Of a stretch of 64,000 nucleotides of DNA, positions 34,062 through 42,821 are shown piece by piece. This DNA comes from CAWIVH01 sp963839475 (GTDB lineage Bacteria > Acidobacteriota > UBA6911), in the NCBI GenBank assembly GCA_963839475.1, contig CAWIVH010000017.1:372001-436000 (forward strand). The letters run 5' to 3'. Each line of letters opens with the position of its first letter. The first letter of the stretch is position 1. The notes under the pieces were generated by a model. The model saw only the letters and a list, made by a program, of their open reading frames with translations. It searched no databases and was not told the origin of the DNA. The translations under genes were made by a program, and so were the position numbers.

Positions 34062-37000
34062 TCAAAACAAAGTCAAGAATGTCAGAACCCAGCCGCTGAA
34101 AGTGTGGTTTTCCGAAATCGCCGACGCATCCTTGATAAAACGGCCAAGGCGGTAGTGGGCAATAAATTCGAAGCTCATTCTGGAACGTTCGTAATGCCCC
34201 CCGGCAGGTATGTACTTGATCGAGAGGCCGCCCCCGGCTTCGGCATATGAACCGGTTAAAAGTCCCGGATTTTCATATCGCAGGTCTGCCATGAGGTGCG
34301 GAGTGACACGGACGCGGCTGACAGGAGTGAAGGTGATTCCCTGCCGTGCCTCGCCAAACAACGCGCCACGTCTTGGATTCTGGGCAAAGTAGGCCGCATC
34401 AAAATAGAATGTCGTGTAATTCCGGGCACAACGATCCACATCTGGATAGAACCCGCAGGCCCACGAATACATGGTTCGAAGAAGCCAGTTGTTTTCTGAG
34501 CGGTCGCCGATTTCAAAAAGCCGTTCCGCGCTCACAAAAATATTCTGTCTACGGAGAGGCTTGTAGCGCACGCCCACGCCCCCCTGGAACGACTCGGGTT
34601 GGAATTCGAATGTGCCCGGAGTGAGGGACCAGAGAACACGGCCGAAGACCTGGAAAACACGGCCATTGCGCAGGCCGATCGAGGGAGGCTGGTAGACGAC
34701 ATCGACTCCGCCCTGGGCCGGCAGAACGCCGCCTCCGGTGCCGCCCGGGACTGACGCCAGGCGCCGGTTGCCGAAGGAAGGTGTCAGGTAGAAATCCGCC
34801 GTGAATCGTTCGGTCAGCCTGGACACCTCGCCGCGCATACGGACGACATCGACCCGGAGTTTTTCCTCTTCATCAGGAGTGTGTATTGGGCGGAAAGGTG
34901 CGTTGTCGATCGCCTTTTGGAACCAGCCTGCAGCCGCTTCGTTCCGCGACCGCTCCATCTCGATATAAGCCAGATCCTCGTAGGTCCGGAGATAATCCGG
35001 ATCCGCTTTCACAACACTCTCGAGCAACCGGGCGGCATCCTCCAGCCGGCCTGCACGCCGGCAGGCGTACCCCAGAGCCTCAACATAGCGAATGTTCTCA
35101 GGTTCGCGTGCCACCGCTTCTTCCAGCGACTCGATAGCGGCATCGAGCTGTCCCAGATCGGACAAATTGAGTCCGATCTGGTAATATCGCGCGGCCCTGG
35201 GTTCGATTCGATTTGCGTTCCAGAGCGCTTCTACGGTTCGGGTATAGGCCAGATCAGCGCGGGAGAGCGCGGCCACCTCGTCCCAGCGTTCCGCTTGTTC
35301 TGCAGAATTCAGCGAGGAAGCATCGATCTTGTCAAGGCGGGCATACGCCTCGGCGCGCCGCCCTGCCAGCCGCTCCAGACGCGCGAGTGCCAGTGCGGTC
35401 GATGGCTTGGCGTCCATCCGCTGAGCCCGACTCCATGCCTCGATCGCTCTTTCGTATGCGTATTCGCCCGCATAAAGCTGGCCAAGTACCATCCACAGGT
35501 TGCGCTGTTCGGATGCATCAAGCTCGGCGGAGGCAAGAGCTGCTTCCTCGAAGTAATATATCGCAAGACCCGGCTTATGGGTTTCGACGTAAAGTTGGCC
35601 TAGGGTGGAAAGGTGACGGGCGGTGCGGCTGGTTTCGAGTATCTTCAGGAACTGCCTGATGGCCTCGTCCCGCTCTCCCGAGGCAATCAATGCGTAGCCC
35701 AAATTCAAGCGCAGTTCCGTTTGGTTACCGCCGAAAGCGAGCGCTTCCCGGAACGCGTCCGCAGCGGGCCGGGGCTGTCCGGCCTGGACAAGGGCAAATC
35801 CCAGCCGCTCGAAGGCTGCACCTCGCTCTCGGGCGGGAAGCTCCGGGAGCGCCAGTAGCTTACGGTTCATATCCGCGGCGGATGGCCAGTCGGTGGCCAA
35901 TGCCAAACATTCCGCAGCGCGTACCAGCATATTCCAGGACACGAGCCCGCCCAAACGGTACGCCTCGGCATATCGCGCAGCGGCTTCCGCATAACGGCCG
36001 AGTTTCGCATTGAGGTTCGCGATCGACACGCGGATTTCCATGGCGTCGGCCGAGTCCCCAGTCATTGCACCAAGGGCGCGTTTGTAGGTCGCAATCGAGT
36101 GCTCGGTTTTTCCAGCCAGAGCCTCAGCCTGTGCCAGGGAACGGAGCAACGCGGGGTTTTCGGGTGTTTCCAGCGCTCGGCCCAGATGAATCATCGCGTC
36201 TTCGTAGGCGCCCATCTTGAGGCAGGTTTCTCCCAGCGCTGCTTCTGTCCCTGCATTGGGCCCCCCGGCGGCAAGCGCAGTTTCGAATGCCCGGCGAGCC
36301 TCGGCGTCCCGACCTGCACGGGAATAAAGGAATCCCATCTGGTTGAGAATGGCACTTCGTTCGATGGGCAGCCAGTCACCCTGCAAAGCCTTCTCCAAAT
36401 GCATCAAGGCTTCATCCGTGTTTCCACGCTGGGCCAGAAGCGTTGCAAGCTTCAGATGCCGGGCGGGAGTCGGATCCAATTCGAGGGCGCGGCGGTAGGC
36501 CATGACCGCCTCTTCCGTGCGGGATAGCTTTACCAGCGATTCACCCATGACCTCGGCTATGTCGGCGTTCCCTCGAAGGCTCATAGCCTCGCTCAAAGCG
36601 GCATACCCCGATTCGTAATCTCCATTTGCGATGCAAGCGTTGCCGAGATTGACAAGGATTCGACGACGCTCCGCCCCTTCGCCGGTTTCCTTCAATAGTG
36701 ATTTCCAAACATCAATGGCGCCGGCATAATCCTGGGTGGCAAAAAGGAGCGTCGCGAGCAACTCCCTGTTAGCCCGGGTGGGCCGCATCGCCAACGCCTT
36801 TCGCGTCCACTTCAAGCCTTCGGTATATCTTGCCCAGGCATGGCATATACGGCCGAGGTCGGACTGGATATCGGGATTTTCACCGCTCAGCTTCAAGGCG
36901 GCCAGGTCCGCGTTGTAGGCTTCCTGCCATTGTTTTCGCCGCTTGGCGATTTCGGCCAGTGCGCGGTAGCCCTGAATTTGAGCCTTTGGATCGCTGGTCG

Positions 37001-37928
37001 CCGTAACGGCAGCGCGATAGGCGTTGGCAGCCTCGGCGGGGAGACCGGTTTTCTCGAGCACCGTTCCGAGCCGGAACCATGCAGCAAAACTACAATCGTA
37101 CTCGGTAACTTCCCGCGCCGGTTCCAGCGCGAGTTTATACAGCCCCTGACGGATCGCTGCGTCAGCCAGCATTCCCAGGGCCAGAGCGTGGTCCTCGGCC
37201 CTGGCCGGAGTAGCCACAGCGGCCCGGCGGAAGGCATCCAGAGCTTCGGGCAAACGCTGCAGAGCCTCCAGCGCAATTGCACGCCGTAGAAATACACTCG
37301 CGTCCTGCTCGAGTTCGCTAAGGGCCTGAAGTGCATCCGCTGCTTCCCTATAAGCTTTCTGCCGAAGGTACAGGTCCGACAGCATATTGAGCGCTAATAT
37401 GCGGTCTGAGAGCATAACCCCGGCTGCCGCGGCGGCTGCTGCGAAACTGCCGGCAGCCTGATCCAATGCACCACTTGATTGCTCAGCGAGCCCGCGATAG
37501 ATCAAAGCCGGGACAAATCCCTTATCCTTTTCAAGAATACGGCCGGCAGCCTCGGCCACTCCCGGCATATTTCCCATCTTGTACCGGACAATCATTAAGG
37601 TAGATCTGATTTTCTGGTCGTCAGGATCGGCGACAAGGTATTTTTCCAATTCGATGCTCGCCTCCTGGAGGCGATTTTGGGCCATTAGCCGGTAAGCTCG
37701 GTCCAGGTAGCGGAATGTCTTGAATTTCCGGAGTTCCCGCTGAAACCAGGATTCGGTTCGGATCACAGCGAGTTTTTGGAGATAGCTGGCGAAAGTGTCA
37801 TCCTGTGGAACAGCGACTGGCCGCGGCCCAGGTTCCTGGTCATAGGCAAGTCCGGCCCACGGCGCCAGAAGCCCCAACGCAACCATCGCAAGAATCAGCA
37901 TTCTGCAGAGGAGTCTACTATTTAACAT
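34062..37928 (-). CDS. nfrA: NfrA-like TPR protein with C-terminal outer-membrane barrel
   Basis: 1288 residues. A signal peptide (RMLILAMVALGLLAPWAGLA) is followed by long tandem TPR-type repeats (residues about 50-990; for example YLVADPDDQKIRSTLMIVRY, ALELDPTPARHLKLATLLAQ). The last 300 residues have alternating aromatic/polar beta-strands and end in a terminal Phe (LTFLTLF), as in outer-membrane barrels. The layout matches E. coli NfrA, the outer-membrane partner of NfrB and N4-phage receptor, and resembles BcsC. It would carry the polymer across the periplasm and out. It overlaps nfrB by 11 bp; AAGGA precedes its ATG. Confidence 0.85.
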   Translation of the reverse strand: MLNSRLLCRMLILAMVALGLLAPWAGLAYDQEPGPRPVAVPQDDTFASYLQKLAVIRTESWFQRELRKFKTFRYLDRAYRLMAQNRLQEASIELEKYLVADPDDQKIRSTLMIVRYKMGNMPGVAEAAGRILEKDKGFVPALIYRGLAEQSSGALDQAAGSFAAAAAAAGVMLSDRILALNMLSDLYLRQKAYREAADALQALSELEQDASVFLRRAIALEALQRLPEALDAFRRAAVATPARAEDHALALGMLADAAIRQGLYKLALEPAREVTEYDCSFAAWFRLGTVLEKTGLPAEAANAYRAAVTATSDPKAQIQGYRALAEIAKRRKQWQEAYNADLAALKLSGENPDIQSDLGRICHAWARYTEGLKWTRKALAMRPTRANRELLATLLFATQDYAGAIDVWKSLLKETGEGAERRRILVNLGNACIANGDYESGYAALSEAMSLRGNADIAEVMGESLVKLSRTEEAVMAYRRALELDPTPARHLKLATLLAQRGNTDEALMHLEKALQGDWLPIERSAILNQMGFLYSRAGRDAEARRAFETALAAGGPNAGTEAALGETCLKMGAYEDAMIHLGRALETPENPALLRSLAQAEALAGKTEHSIATYKRALGAMTGDSADAMEIRVSIANLNAKLGRYAEAAARYAEAYRLGGLVSWNMLVRAAECLALATDWPSAADMNRKLLALPELPARERGAAFERLGFALVQAGQPRPAADAFREALAFGGNQTELRLNLGYALIASGERDEAIRQFLKILETSRTARHLSTLGQLYVETHKPGLAIYYFEEAALASAELDASEQRNLWMVLGQLYAGEYAYERAIEAWSRAQRMDAKPSTALALARLERLAGRRAEAYARLDKIDASSLNSAEQAERWDEVAALSRADLAYTRTVEALWNANRIEPRAARYYQIGLNLSDLGQLDAAIESLEEAVAREPENIRYVEALGYACRRAGRLEDAARLLESVVKADPDYLRTYEDLAYIEMERSRNEAAAGWFQKAIDNAPFRPIHTPDEEEKLRVDVVRMRGEVSRLTERFTADFYLTPSFGNRRLASVPGGTGGGVLPAQGGVDVVYQPPSIGLRNGRVFQVFGRVLWSLTPGTFEFQPESFQGGVGVRYKPLRRQNIFVSAERLFEIGDRSENNWLLRTMYSWACGFYPDVDRCARNYTTFYFDAAYFAQNPRRGALFGEARQGITFTPVSRVRVTPHLMADLRYENPGLLTGSYAEAGGGLSIKYIPAGGHYERSRMSFEFIAHYRLGRFIKDASAISENHTFSGWVLTFLTLF

Positions 37929-40197
37929 CCGATTGATCCTTCAGGACCCTAGCTACTCTCTCTTTAGAGACCAGCTCCTTTTCGATCAGGATCTCTCCGA
38001 TCGGTTGCGATCTTGACCGCTGCGCTTCCAGCGCTGCATCCAATTGAGCCTGCGTCACCAAGCCCCTCGATACCAGGTAACTGCCTAGCTTTCCCTCACC
38101 AGAACTGGTGTACTCTAGAATCGCTTCCTCGAGAGCCGTAGGAGTAATAACTCCCTGTTTAACCAGGATGTCCCCGATCCTGCTGAAACGGTTTCGCTGC
38201 GCCAGCAAAGCGCTGTTAACTTGGTTGGCGTCGAGAGCACCTTCATGAACCAGAATTTCACAGATCTTGGGGCGTTGTCCGCCAATACCTGTGGAATCCG
38301 GAGATAGCCTTTCATAGCCGCGGCGGATGGCAAAAGCGATATCACTCTGGGCTGCCAGGCAGATGTCCACCGGGCGTCCCAGAGCCTCCTGGAGCTCCGT
38401 CAGCTGCGCTTGAGTCAGCGGCAACCGGGCAGCTACCATCAGCCGGCCATCGGCTCGTAGCTCCTGAGGATAGATGGAGAAGCGCACGGCGAGCCTCTGG
38501 GGCAAAAGCGACAGGATTTCAGTTGGAGTCTCGTAAGGATTTATCGTCCGCTGCTCCAGTCGCATTTGAAGTCCGAGAACCTGCACAAGGTCGTCCTCTT
38601 TGACAATGCCTTCCTTCATCAGGATGGAGCCCAGCGGATGGTTTTGCTCTTTTTGGCGCTTGAGCGCTTCATCCAACTGCTGGATCGTCACCAACCGTTT
38701 TTCGAGAAGAAGATCACCCAGCTTTCGCCTATAGCCTTTCATCTGTTCGGGCGATGGAAACGCATGCGCCGTTTTGTCCCAGGCGATCAACTTCCCGGTT
38801 TTCAAATAGCGTGCGAACAGGTAGAGGGCCCGGCAGGTGGCGGCGAAATTAATCACGTTGCCCCAGAGCTGCCTCGGCAATGCAAGAAATGCCTGCATCC
38901 AACCATAAACGCGCCAAACGTGAAATGCGCGTTGCGCGGAACGCGCGACAAGAAGTGCCGTATCTGCCAGGATCAGGTTCCACAGCCATGTTCCCTGCTC
39001 GACCAGCGGAGGATAGCGATAGCTGTCTGGCCGCAGCACCGCGTTCAGGTAGAGACCGAAAACTGTAAGGACCACCACGTATCCGAGCAGGTTAAATATA
39101 TTGGTGACAAGCGACTTCCGGTCCCGGTAGAGCATGTAGCGCTCCCAGAATCCGCCCTGCCAGCCAATTTTGGCCCAGCCCTGGAGCGTGATACCGACCA
39201 CCCACCGGGCTTTTTGTCGTACAGAAAGCCAAAAATGATTCGGGAAAAACTCCCGTACCGCCACAATATCTTTGAGGATTACCTCACGCTCCTTCCCGGT
39301 CCATCGCGACCGCGCCGGAGCCTTTCGCCGCAAAACCTGTCGAACGAAGATCTGCCGTAAGTTCTCCGCCTTGAGCCGGAATCCGAAATCGTAGTCTTCT
39401 GTAAGGGAGTCAATCGAAAAAAGCTGATTCTGTTTTTGTCGGGCCACCGTATCCAGAGCCCGGCGGCTGAAAGCGCAGCCCACTCCGGCGCTGGGAATTG
39501 TCTTGGCCAATCTTTCACGCACAAGCAGGTCCTTCGCATGGTTCTCGGAAAACTCATCGATATAGTGACCGGCTGTAAAGTTCCACCACGGCTGTTCGAG
39601 CGGAAAAACGGGAATCTGAACCATGTCCATGCGTGGGATAAGATAGTTGAAGAGTTTCAAGTTGAGTGGATGAACGATGTCTTCCGAGTCCTGCATCACG
39701 AACATCTCGAACCGAATCCCGGTTTCCTGCTCGTAAAGCAGAATTCCCTGATAAATCCAATTAAGACAGTCGGCCTTGTTAGTCGGGCCATCTTTGGGGC
39801 ATACAATCCGGCGAATGTTGCCGAAGCGTTCCCGAGCAATCTCCACCTCCCTTTGGGTCGCAAGGTCGTTTGGATAGGTGCCGACAAAGATCACATAGTT
39901 AGAATAGTTCACGCTTTGGGCGGTGTTTTCGAGCATATGCCGGATTACCGCCGATTCGTCCCACGCCGGGATCATAATCGCGATCGGCTGCTCGATCGGT
40001 GCGAGGAGTTGCTCGGCCGACAGAGGGCGATGCTTGGGCATGACAAACAACATGCGGTAGATCGACCGCACAATGTAGAAGCTGTCGATGAAGAAATCAT
40101 CCAGACCGCTAAGCAGGAAAATGACCGCAACGACACTCAGCAGTAGCTCAACGAATACAAGGTAGTAGGGTAACAGTTCCTCGAATAGCATCGGCAA
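37918..40197 (-). CDS. nfrB: NfrB-like processive GT2 glycosyltransferase with MshEN c-di-GMP receptor repeats
   Basis: 759 residues. Membrane segments at the N-terminus (YYLVFVELLLSVVAVIFLL) and around 390-460 flank a GT2 domain with MQDSEDIVHP (DxD-type), LTEDYDFGFRL (TED) and RQKARW (QxxRW), the signatures of processive synthases. Residues about 490-759 hold six half-repeats of the MshEN type: GDLLLEKRLVTIQQLDEAL, GSILMKEGIVKEDDLVQVL, CEILVHEGALDANQVNSAL, GDILVKQGVITPTALEEAI, GSYLVSRGLVTQAQLDAAL and GEILIEKELVSKERVARVL. MshEN domains bind c-di-GMP, so polymerisation is probably switched on by it, as reported for E. coli NfrB. First gene of the operon. Confidence 0.88.
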   Translation of the reverse strand: MPMLFEELLPYYLVFVELLLSVVAVIFLLSGLDDFFIDSFYIVRSIYRMLFVMPKHRPLSAEQLLAPIEQPIAIMIPAWDESAVIRHMLENTAQSVNYSNYVIFVGTYPNDLATQREVEIARERFGNIRRIVCPKDGPTNKADCLNWIYQGILLYEQETGIRFEMFVMQDSEDIVHPLNLKLFNYLIPRMDMVQIPVFPLEQPWWNFTAGHYIDEFSENHAKDLLVRERLAKTIPSAGVGCAFSRRALDTVARQKQNQLFSIDSLTEDYDFGFRLKAENLRQIFVRQVLRRKAPARSRWTGKEREVILKDIVAVREFFPNHFWLSVRQKARWVVGITLQGWAKIGWQGGFWERYMLYRDRKSLVTNIFNLLGYVVVLTVFGLYLNAVLRPDSYRYPPLVEQGTWLWNLILADTALLVARSAQRAFHVWRVYGWMQAFLALPRQLWGNVINFAATCRALYLFARYLKTGKLIAWDKTAHAFPSPEQMKGYRRKLGDLLLEKRLVTIQQLDEALKRQKEQNHPLGSILMKEGIVKEDDLVQVLGLQMRLEQRTINPYETPTEILSLLPQRLAVRFSIYPQELRADGRLMVAARLPLTQAQLTELQEALGRPVDICLAAQSDIAFAIRRGYERLSPDSTGIGGQRPKICEILVHEGALDANQVNSALLAQRNRFSRIGDILVKQGVITPTALEEAILEYTSSGEGKLGSYLVSRGLVTQAQLDAALEAQRSRSQPIGEILIEKELVSKERVARVLKDQSDVK

Positions 40198-40499
40198 CCC
40201 TGTCTTACATCCTCAGATGAGCCCTGCCCCTCATTTTTTAGGAGCATGGCAAACTTCGTTATCGTCCTGATTGAATGGTGTTGTTAGATATTTCTTGCCG
40301 TTTCAGCCCTTTGTAGTGGTTGAGATAATGGTTCCCAGGTTCTTCCGAACGGGTACCCAGGGTCTTGAGATCAGATGGGAGAAAGGGTGAAGGGGCTGAA
40401 ATAGATCAGCAGGCGATTCTGGTGGCTTACAATGACATGGATTTACCCCGGCAGGTTTCGGCAATGCAACCGGGTCTTGAGGCGCCCTGGCGCCTCAGA
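40198..40499. other. Intergenic region upstream of the nfrB-like gene
   Basis: About 300 bp with no gene. Two partly complementary blocks, TTTCAGCCC near 40299 and AAGGGGCTGAAA near 40390, could pair over a long loop. A 9-2-9 hairpin sits at 40478-40497, just past the stop of the neighbouring secreted-protein gene. The promoter of the nfr-like operon must be in this region. Confidence 0.45.
40478..40497 (-). terminator. Hairpin 3 nt past a stop codon, no U tract
   Basis: Arms TGAGGCGCC (40478-40486) and GGCGCCTCA (40489-40497) with a 2-nt spacer, directly after the TGA of the secreted protein gene. The stem is strong but not followed by a run of T on the minus strand, so it could be a Rho-dependent pause, a transcript-end stabiliser or a protein site. 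Confidence 0.35.
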
Positions 40500-41213
40500 T
40501 CAGGGATAAGAAATGCAGGTCACGGGACCGAAATGAACTGACGCATCCTCCGTATATAAGCCGATCTTGTTGCCAAACGAATACCCGGTCAGCGAACTAA
40601 GCGAAGCGCTTGCAACCTCAACGCCATTGATTGCGGCAATCAGTGATTCCCCATTACTCATTAGCCGATAGGTATACCGGCGTCCGAGAACGAGGGTTGG
40701 CTGGCCTGCAGTATAGAGATAGGTGCGGGCCCGGCCGAATTCCCCGTAAGCACCCAATTCCACCCCGTTGGGTTTATAGATAAAATACACTCCGGCCGAG
40801 CCATCATCTGCCATGTTGGCGATGAGCCAGGCTACTTCCCACGGATTCGGTGTGGAAATCGTTTTTTTTCGTGTCTTTGTGATCCTCAACTGTTGATCGG
40901 TGGTTACGTCGACAGAGATGTCAAAAGTCCGACCCAGCGAAAAGTTGGAGCCAATCAGCCCGGAATGGGTTTCCCCGGGTGAGGTTGAAACCATAGGGGA
41001 CAACCACAATTGACCGGACGACACCTGACCCGAGCCGAGACCCAACCAGATACAACGCCAATAGGACCCGATTTTGTCGCCGTCTCTGAGGATTTTGTTC
41101 TCGTCCCAGGTGTACACATGACCGGATTGTCGGGGCAAGGATAAACCAACTGTTCCCGCCACCATAGTCAGGAGGCAACAACACAATATCCAATGTAAGA
41201 GTTTTTTATTCAT
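40500..41213 (-). CDS. Secreted lectin-like (LamG/ConA-type beta-sandwich) protein
   Basis: 237 residues. A signal peptide (LLHWILCCCLLTMVAGTVGL) is followed by a mature beta-sandwich-like protein with strands such as SNFSLGRTFDISVDVTTDQQ and LVLGRRYTYRLMSNGESLIA, then INGVEVASASLSSLTG and NKIGLYTEDASVHFGPV. This last stretch closely parallels the C-terminal end of the M6 protease at 49.9-50.2 kb (INGINVARLLNASY, then GLGMYGDG), so both probably carry the same carbohydrate- or protein-binding module. It lies about 300 bp upstream of the nfr-like operon on the same strand. No catalytic residues are recognised. Confidence 0.55.
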   Translation of the reverse strand: MNKKLLHWILCCCLLTMVAGTVGLSLPRQSGHVYTWDENKILRDGDKIGSYWRCIWLGLGSGQVSSGQLWLSPMVSTSPGETHSGLIGSNFSLGRTFDISVDVTTDQQLRITKTRKKTISTPNPWEVAWLIANMADDGSAGVYFIYKPNGVELGAYGEFGRARTYLYTAGQPTLVLGRRYTYRLMSNGESLIAAINGVEVASASLSSLTGYSFGNKIGLYTEDASVHFGPVTCISYP

Positions 41214-41388
41214 GGGTTCACCTCACGAGAACAGCAAACCGCCTATCAGCAAGTTATGCCGAAGCGTTGCGTCATGAGGAACCAAGGGGAAGTGGTTCTT
41301 TCGCCTCCTGGCGCAGACCGATACTGTTATTCAAATGCCATGTTTCTCACATTTTACAGTCGAATTCAACTGAAAACCGGAAACAAAT

Positions 41389-42405
41389 TCAAGGTTTTTG
41401 GGCGCCGCGGGTGTTGACAAAAAGCGCGTAGAGCGACTGGCTTGCCGTCATGAACAGCCGGTTGTGCCTGGCCCCGCCGAAGCAGAGGTTTGCACAAACC
41501 TCAGGAAGCCTGATTTTGCCAATGATTTTCCCTTCAGATGCCAAAACATGTACTCCGTCATGAGCCGCTGCCCAGACATTTCCGTCCACATCGCAGCGGA
41601 TCCCATCCGAACCGCCTCCAGGCGTCATATCGCAAAAAAGCCTTCCATTTTCAAGCCGCCTTCCTTCCACAACATCGTACACCCGGATGGGCTGCGGCTT
41701 TCCCGGAGGTTGGCCCGTGTCCACGATATAGAGCCGTTTTTCATCAGGAGAAAAACACAGGCCATTGGGACGGGCAAAATCATTTGTAACAACGGTGGCT
41801 ACCCGCAGGTCGGGATCCAGTCGGTAGACATTGGCCGGGAGTTCAAAGGTATCCACATGCCCCTCGTAATCCGAAAGGATTCCGTAACCCGGATCGGTGA
41901 ACCAGATGCTGCCGTCTGAATGGACAACCACATCGTTGGGTGCGTTCAGACGCTTGCCCTGATACCGATCCACGAGAACAGTGATAGCGCCGTCGTTCTC
42001 CGTCCGGGTTACCCGCCGCGTATCATGCTCACAAGTTATGAGCCGCCCCTGGCGGTCGCGCGTATTTCCATTGGAATAATTCGAAGGTCCGCGAAAAACA
42101 CTGACCACCCCGTTTTCCTCCGTCCAGCGGAGAATCCGATTATTGGGAATGTCGCTGAAGAGGAGATATTTTCCATCCCCGAACCACACCGGACCTTCAG
42201 CCCAGCGGGCCCCGGTCCAAAGCCGTTCCACGGCGGCATTGAATTGCACGCATTTCTCGAAACGGGGGTCGAGCACTTCAATAGCGGGATCGGGGTATCG
42301 CACCAATGCTTGGGGGTGATCGTCACTTTCGTGAATCCGGGGAGCTGCAATCACGGTTGCCGCCGCCGATGCCGACAGGGCAAGGAATGTTCGGCGCTGT
42401 ATCAT
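41389..42405 (-). CDS. SMP-30/gluconolactonase-like beta-propeller protein with Tat signal
   Basis: About 338 residues from ATG 42405, which follows GGAGG. The N-terminus MIQRRTFLALSASAAATVIA is a twin-arginine-type signal. The body is a six-bladed beta-propeller of the SMP-30/gluconolactonase/LRE group: WAEGPVWFGDGKYLLFSDIP (metal Glu), RLNAPNDVVVHSDGSIWFTD (Asn ligand) and RPNGLCFSPDEKRLYIVDTG (Asn/Asp ligands). Members hydrolyse sugar lactones in the periplasm. An upstream in-frame extension to 42594 is open but would precede the Tat signal with non-signal sequence. Confidence 0.87.
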   Translation of the reverse strand: MIQRRTFLALSASAAATVIAAPRIHESDDHPQALVRYPDPAIEVLDPRFEKCVQFNAAVERLWTGARWAEGPVWFGDGKYLLFSDIPNNRILRWTEENGVVSVFRGPSNYSNGNTRDRQGRLITCEHDTRRVTRTENDGAITVLVDRYQGKRLNAPNDVVVHSDGSIWFTDPGYGILSDYEGHVDTFELPANVYRLDPDLRVATVVTNDFARPNGLCFSPDEKRLYIVDTGQPPGKPQPIRVYDVVEGRRLENGRLFCDMTPGGGSDGIRCDVDGNVWAAAHDGVHVLASEGKIIGKIRLPEVCANLCFGGARHNRLFMTASQSLYALFVNTRGAQKP

Positions 42406-42821
42406 AATTTGCCTCCGTCTTTGCCGCCTACCAGGTGAAATGCGGCGCTGCTTCTCATGAATAGCCTTCTTCGGGAGCATGAACGCCCGGAGTGCTTCCC
42501 TGCCGGGATGATTCTGATCTGAGCTGATTATACCTTTTATGCGGCGGATCGCTTCCCTCTTTGTCAGGCACTCGTTCCACCCGATGACTTCCAAAATTGC
42601 TGACGAGCCATGTCAACCGACCCGTTTCATAGCCAGTCTGAGACCGATATGCTTCCCCGCCCGGTTAGCAGTGAATTTCTTCCCATTTAGAGCTAGCATG
42701 GAGCCTGATCGCTGCAAACGGAACCGCTTCATGCACGTAGTGCCGCAGAGGAGGATCTTTCGGAGATTGCGTTCCGTACATCCTCGATTGAAGTCGACGA
42801 AATATCGCCAGGAGGAGGCGT

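Noticed and set aside
37918..40197. Phage gene, because NfrB is named as a phage N4 adsorption protein
   Set aside because: Nfr proteins are host envelope proteins; no other phage genes are present.
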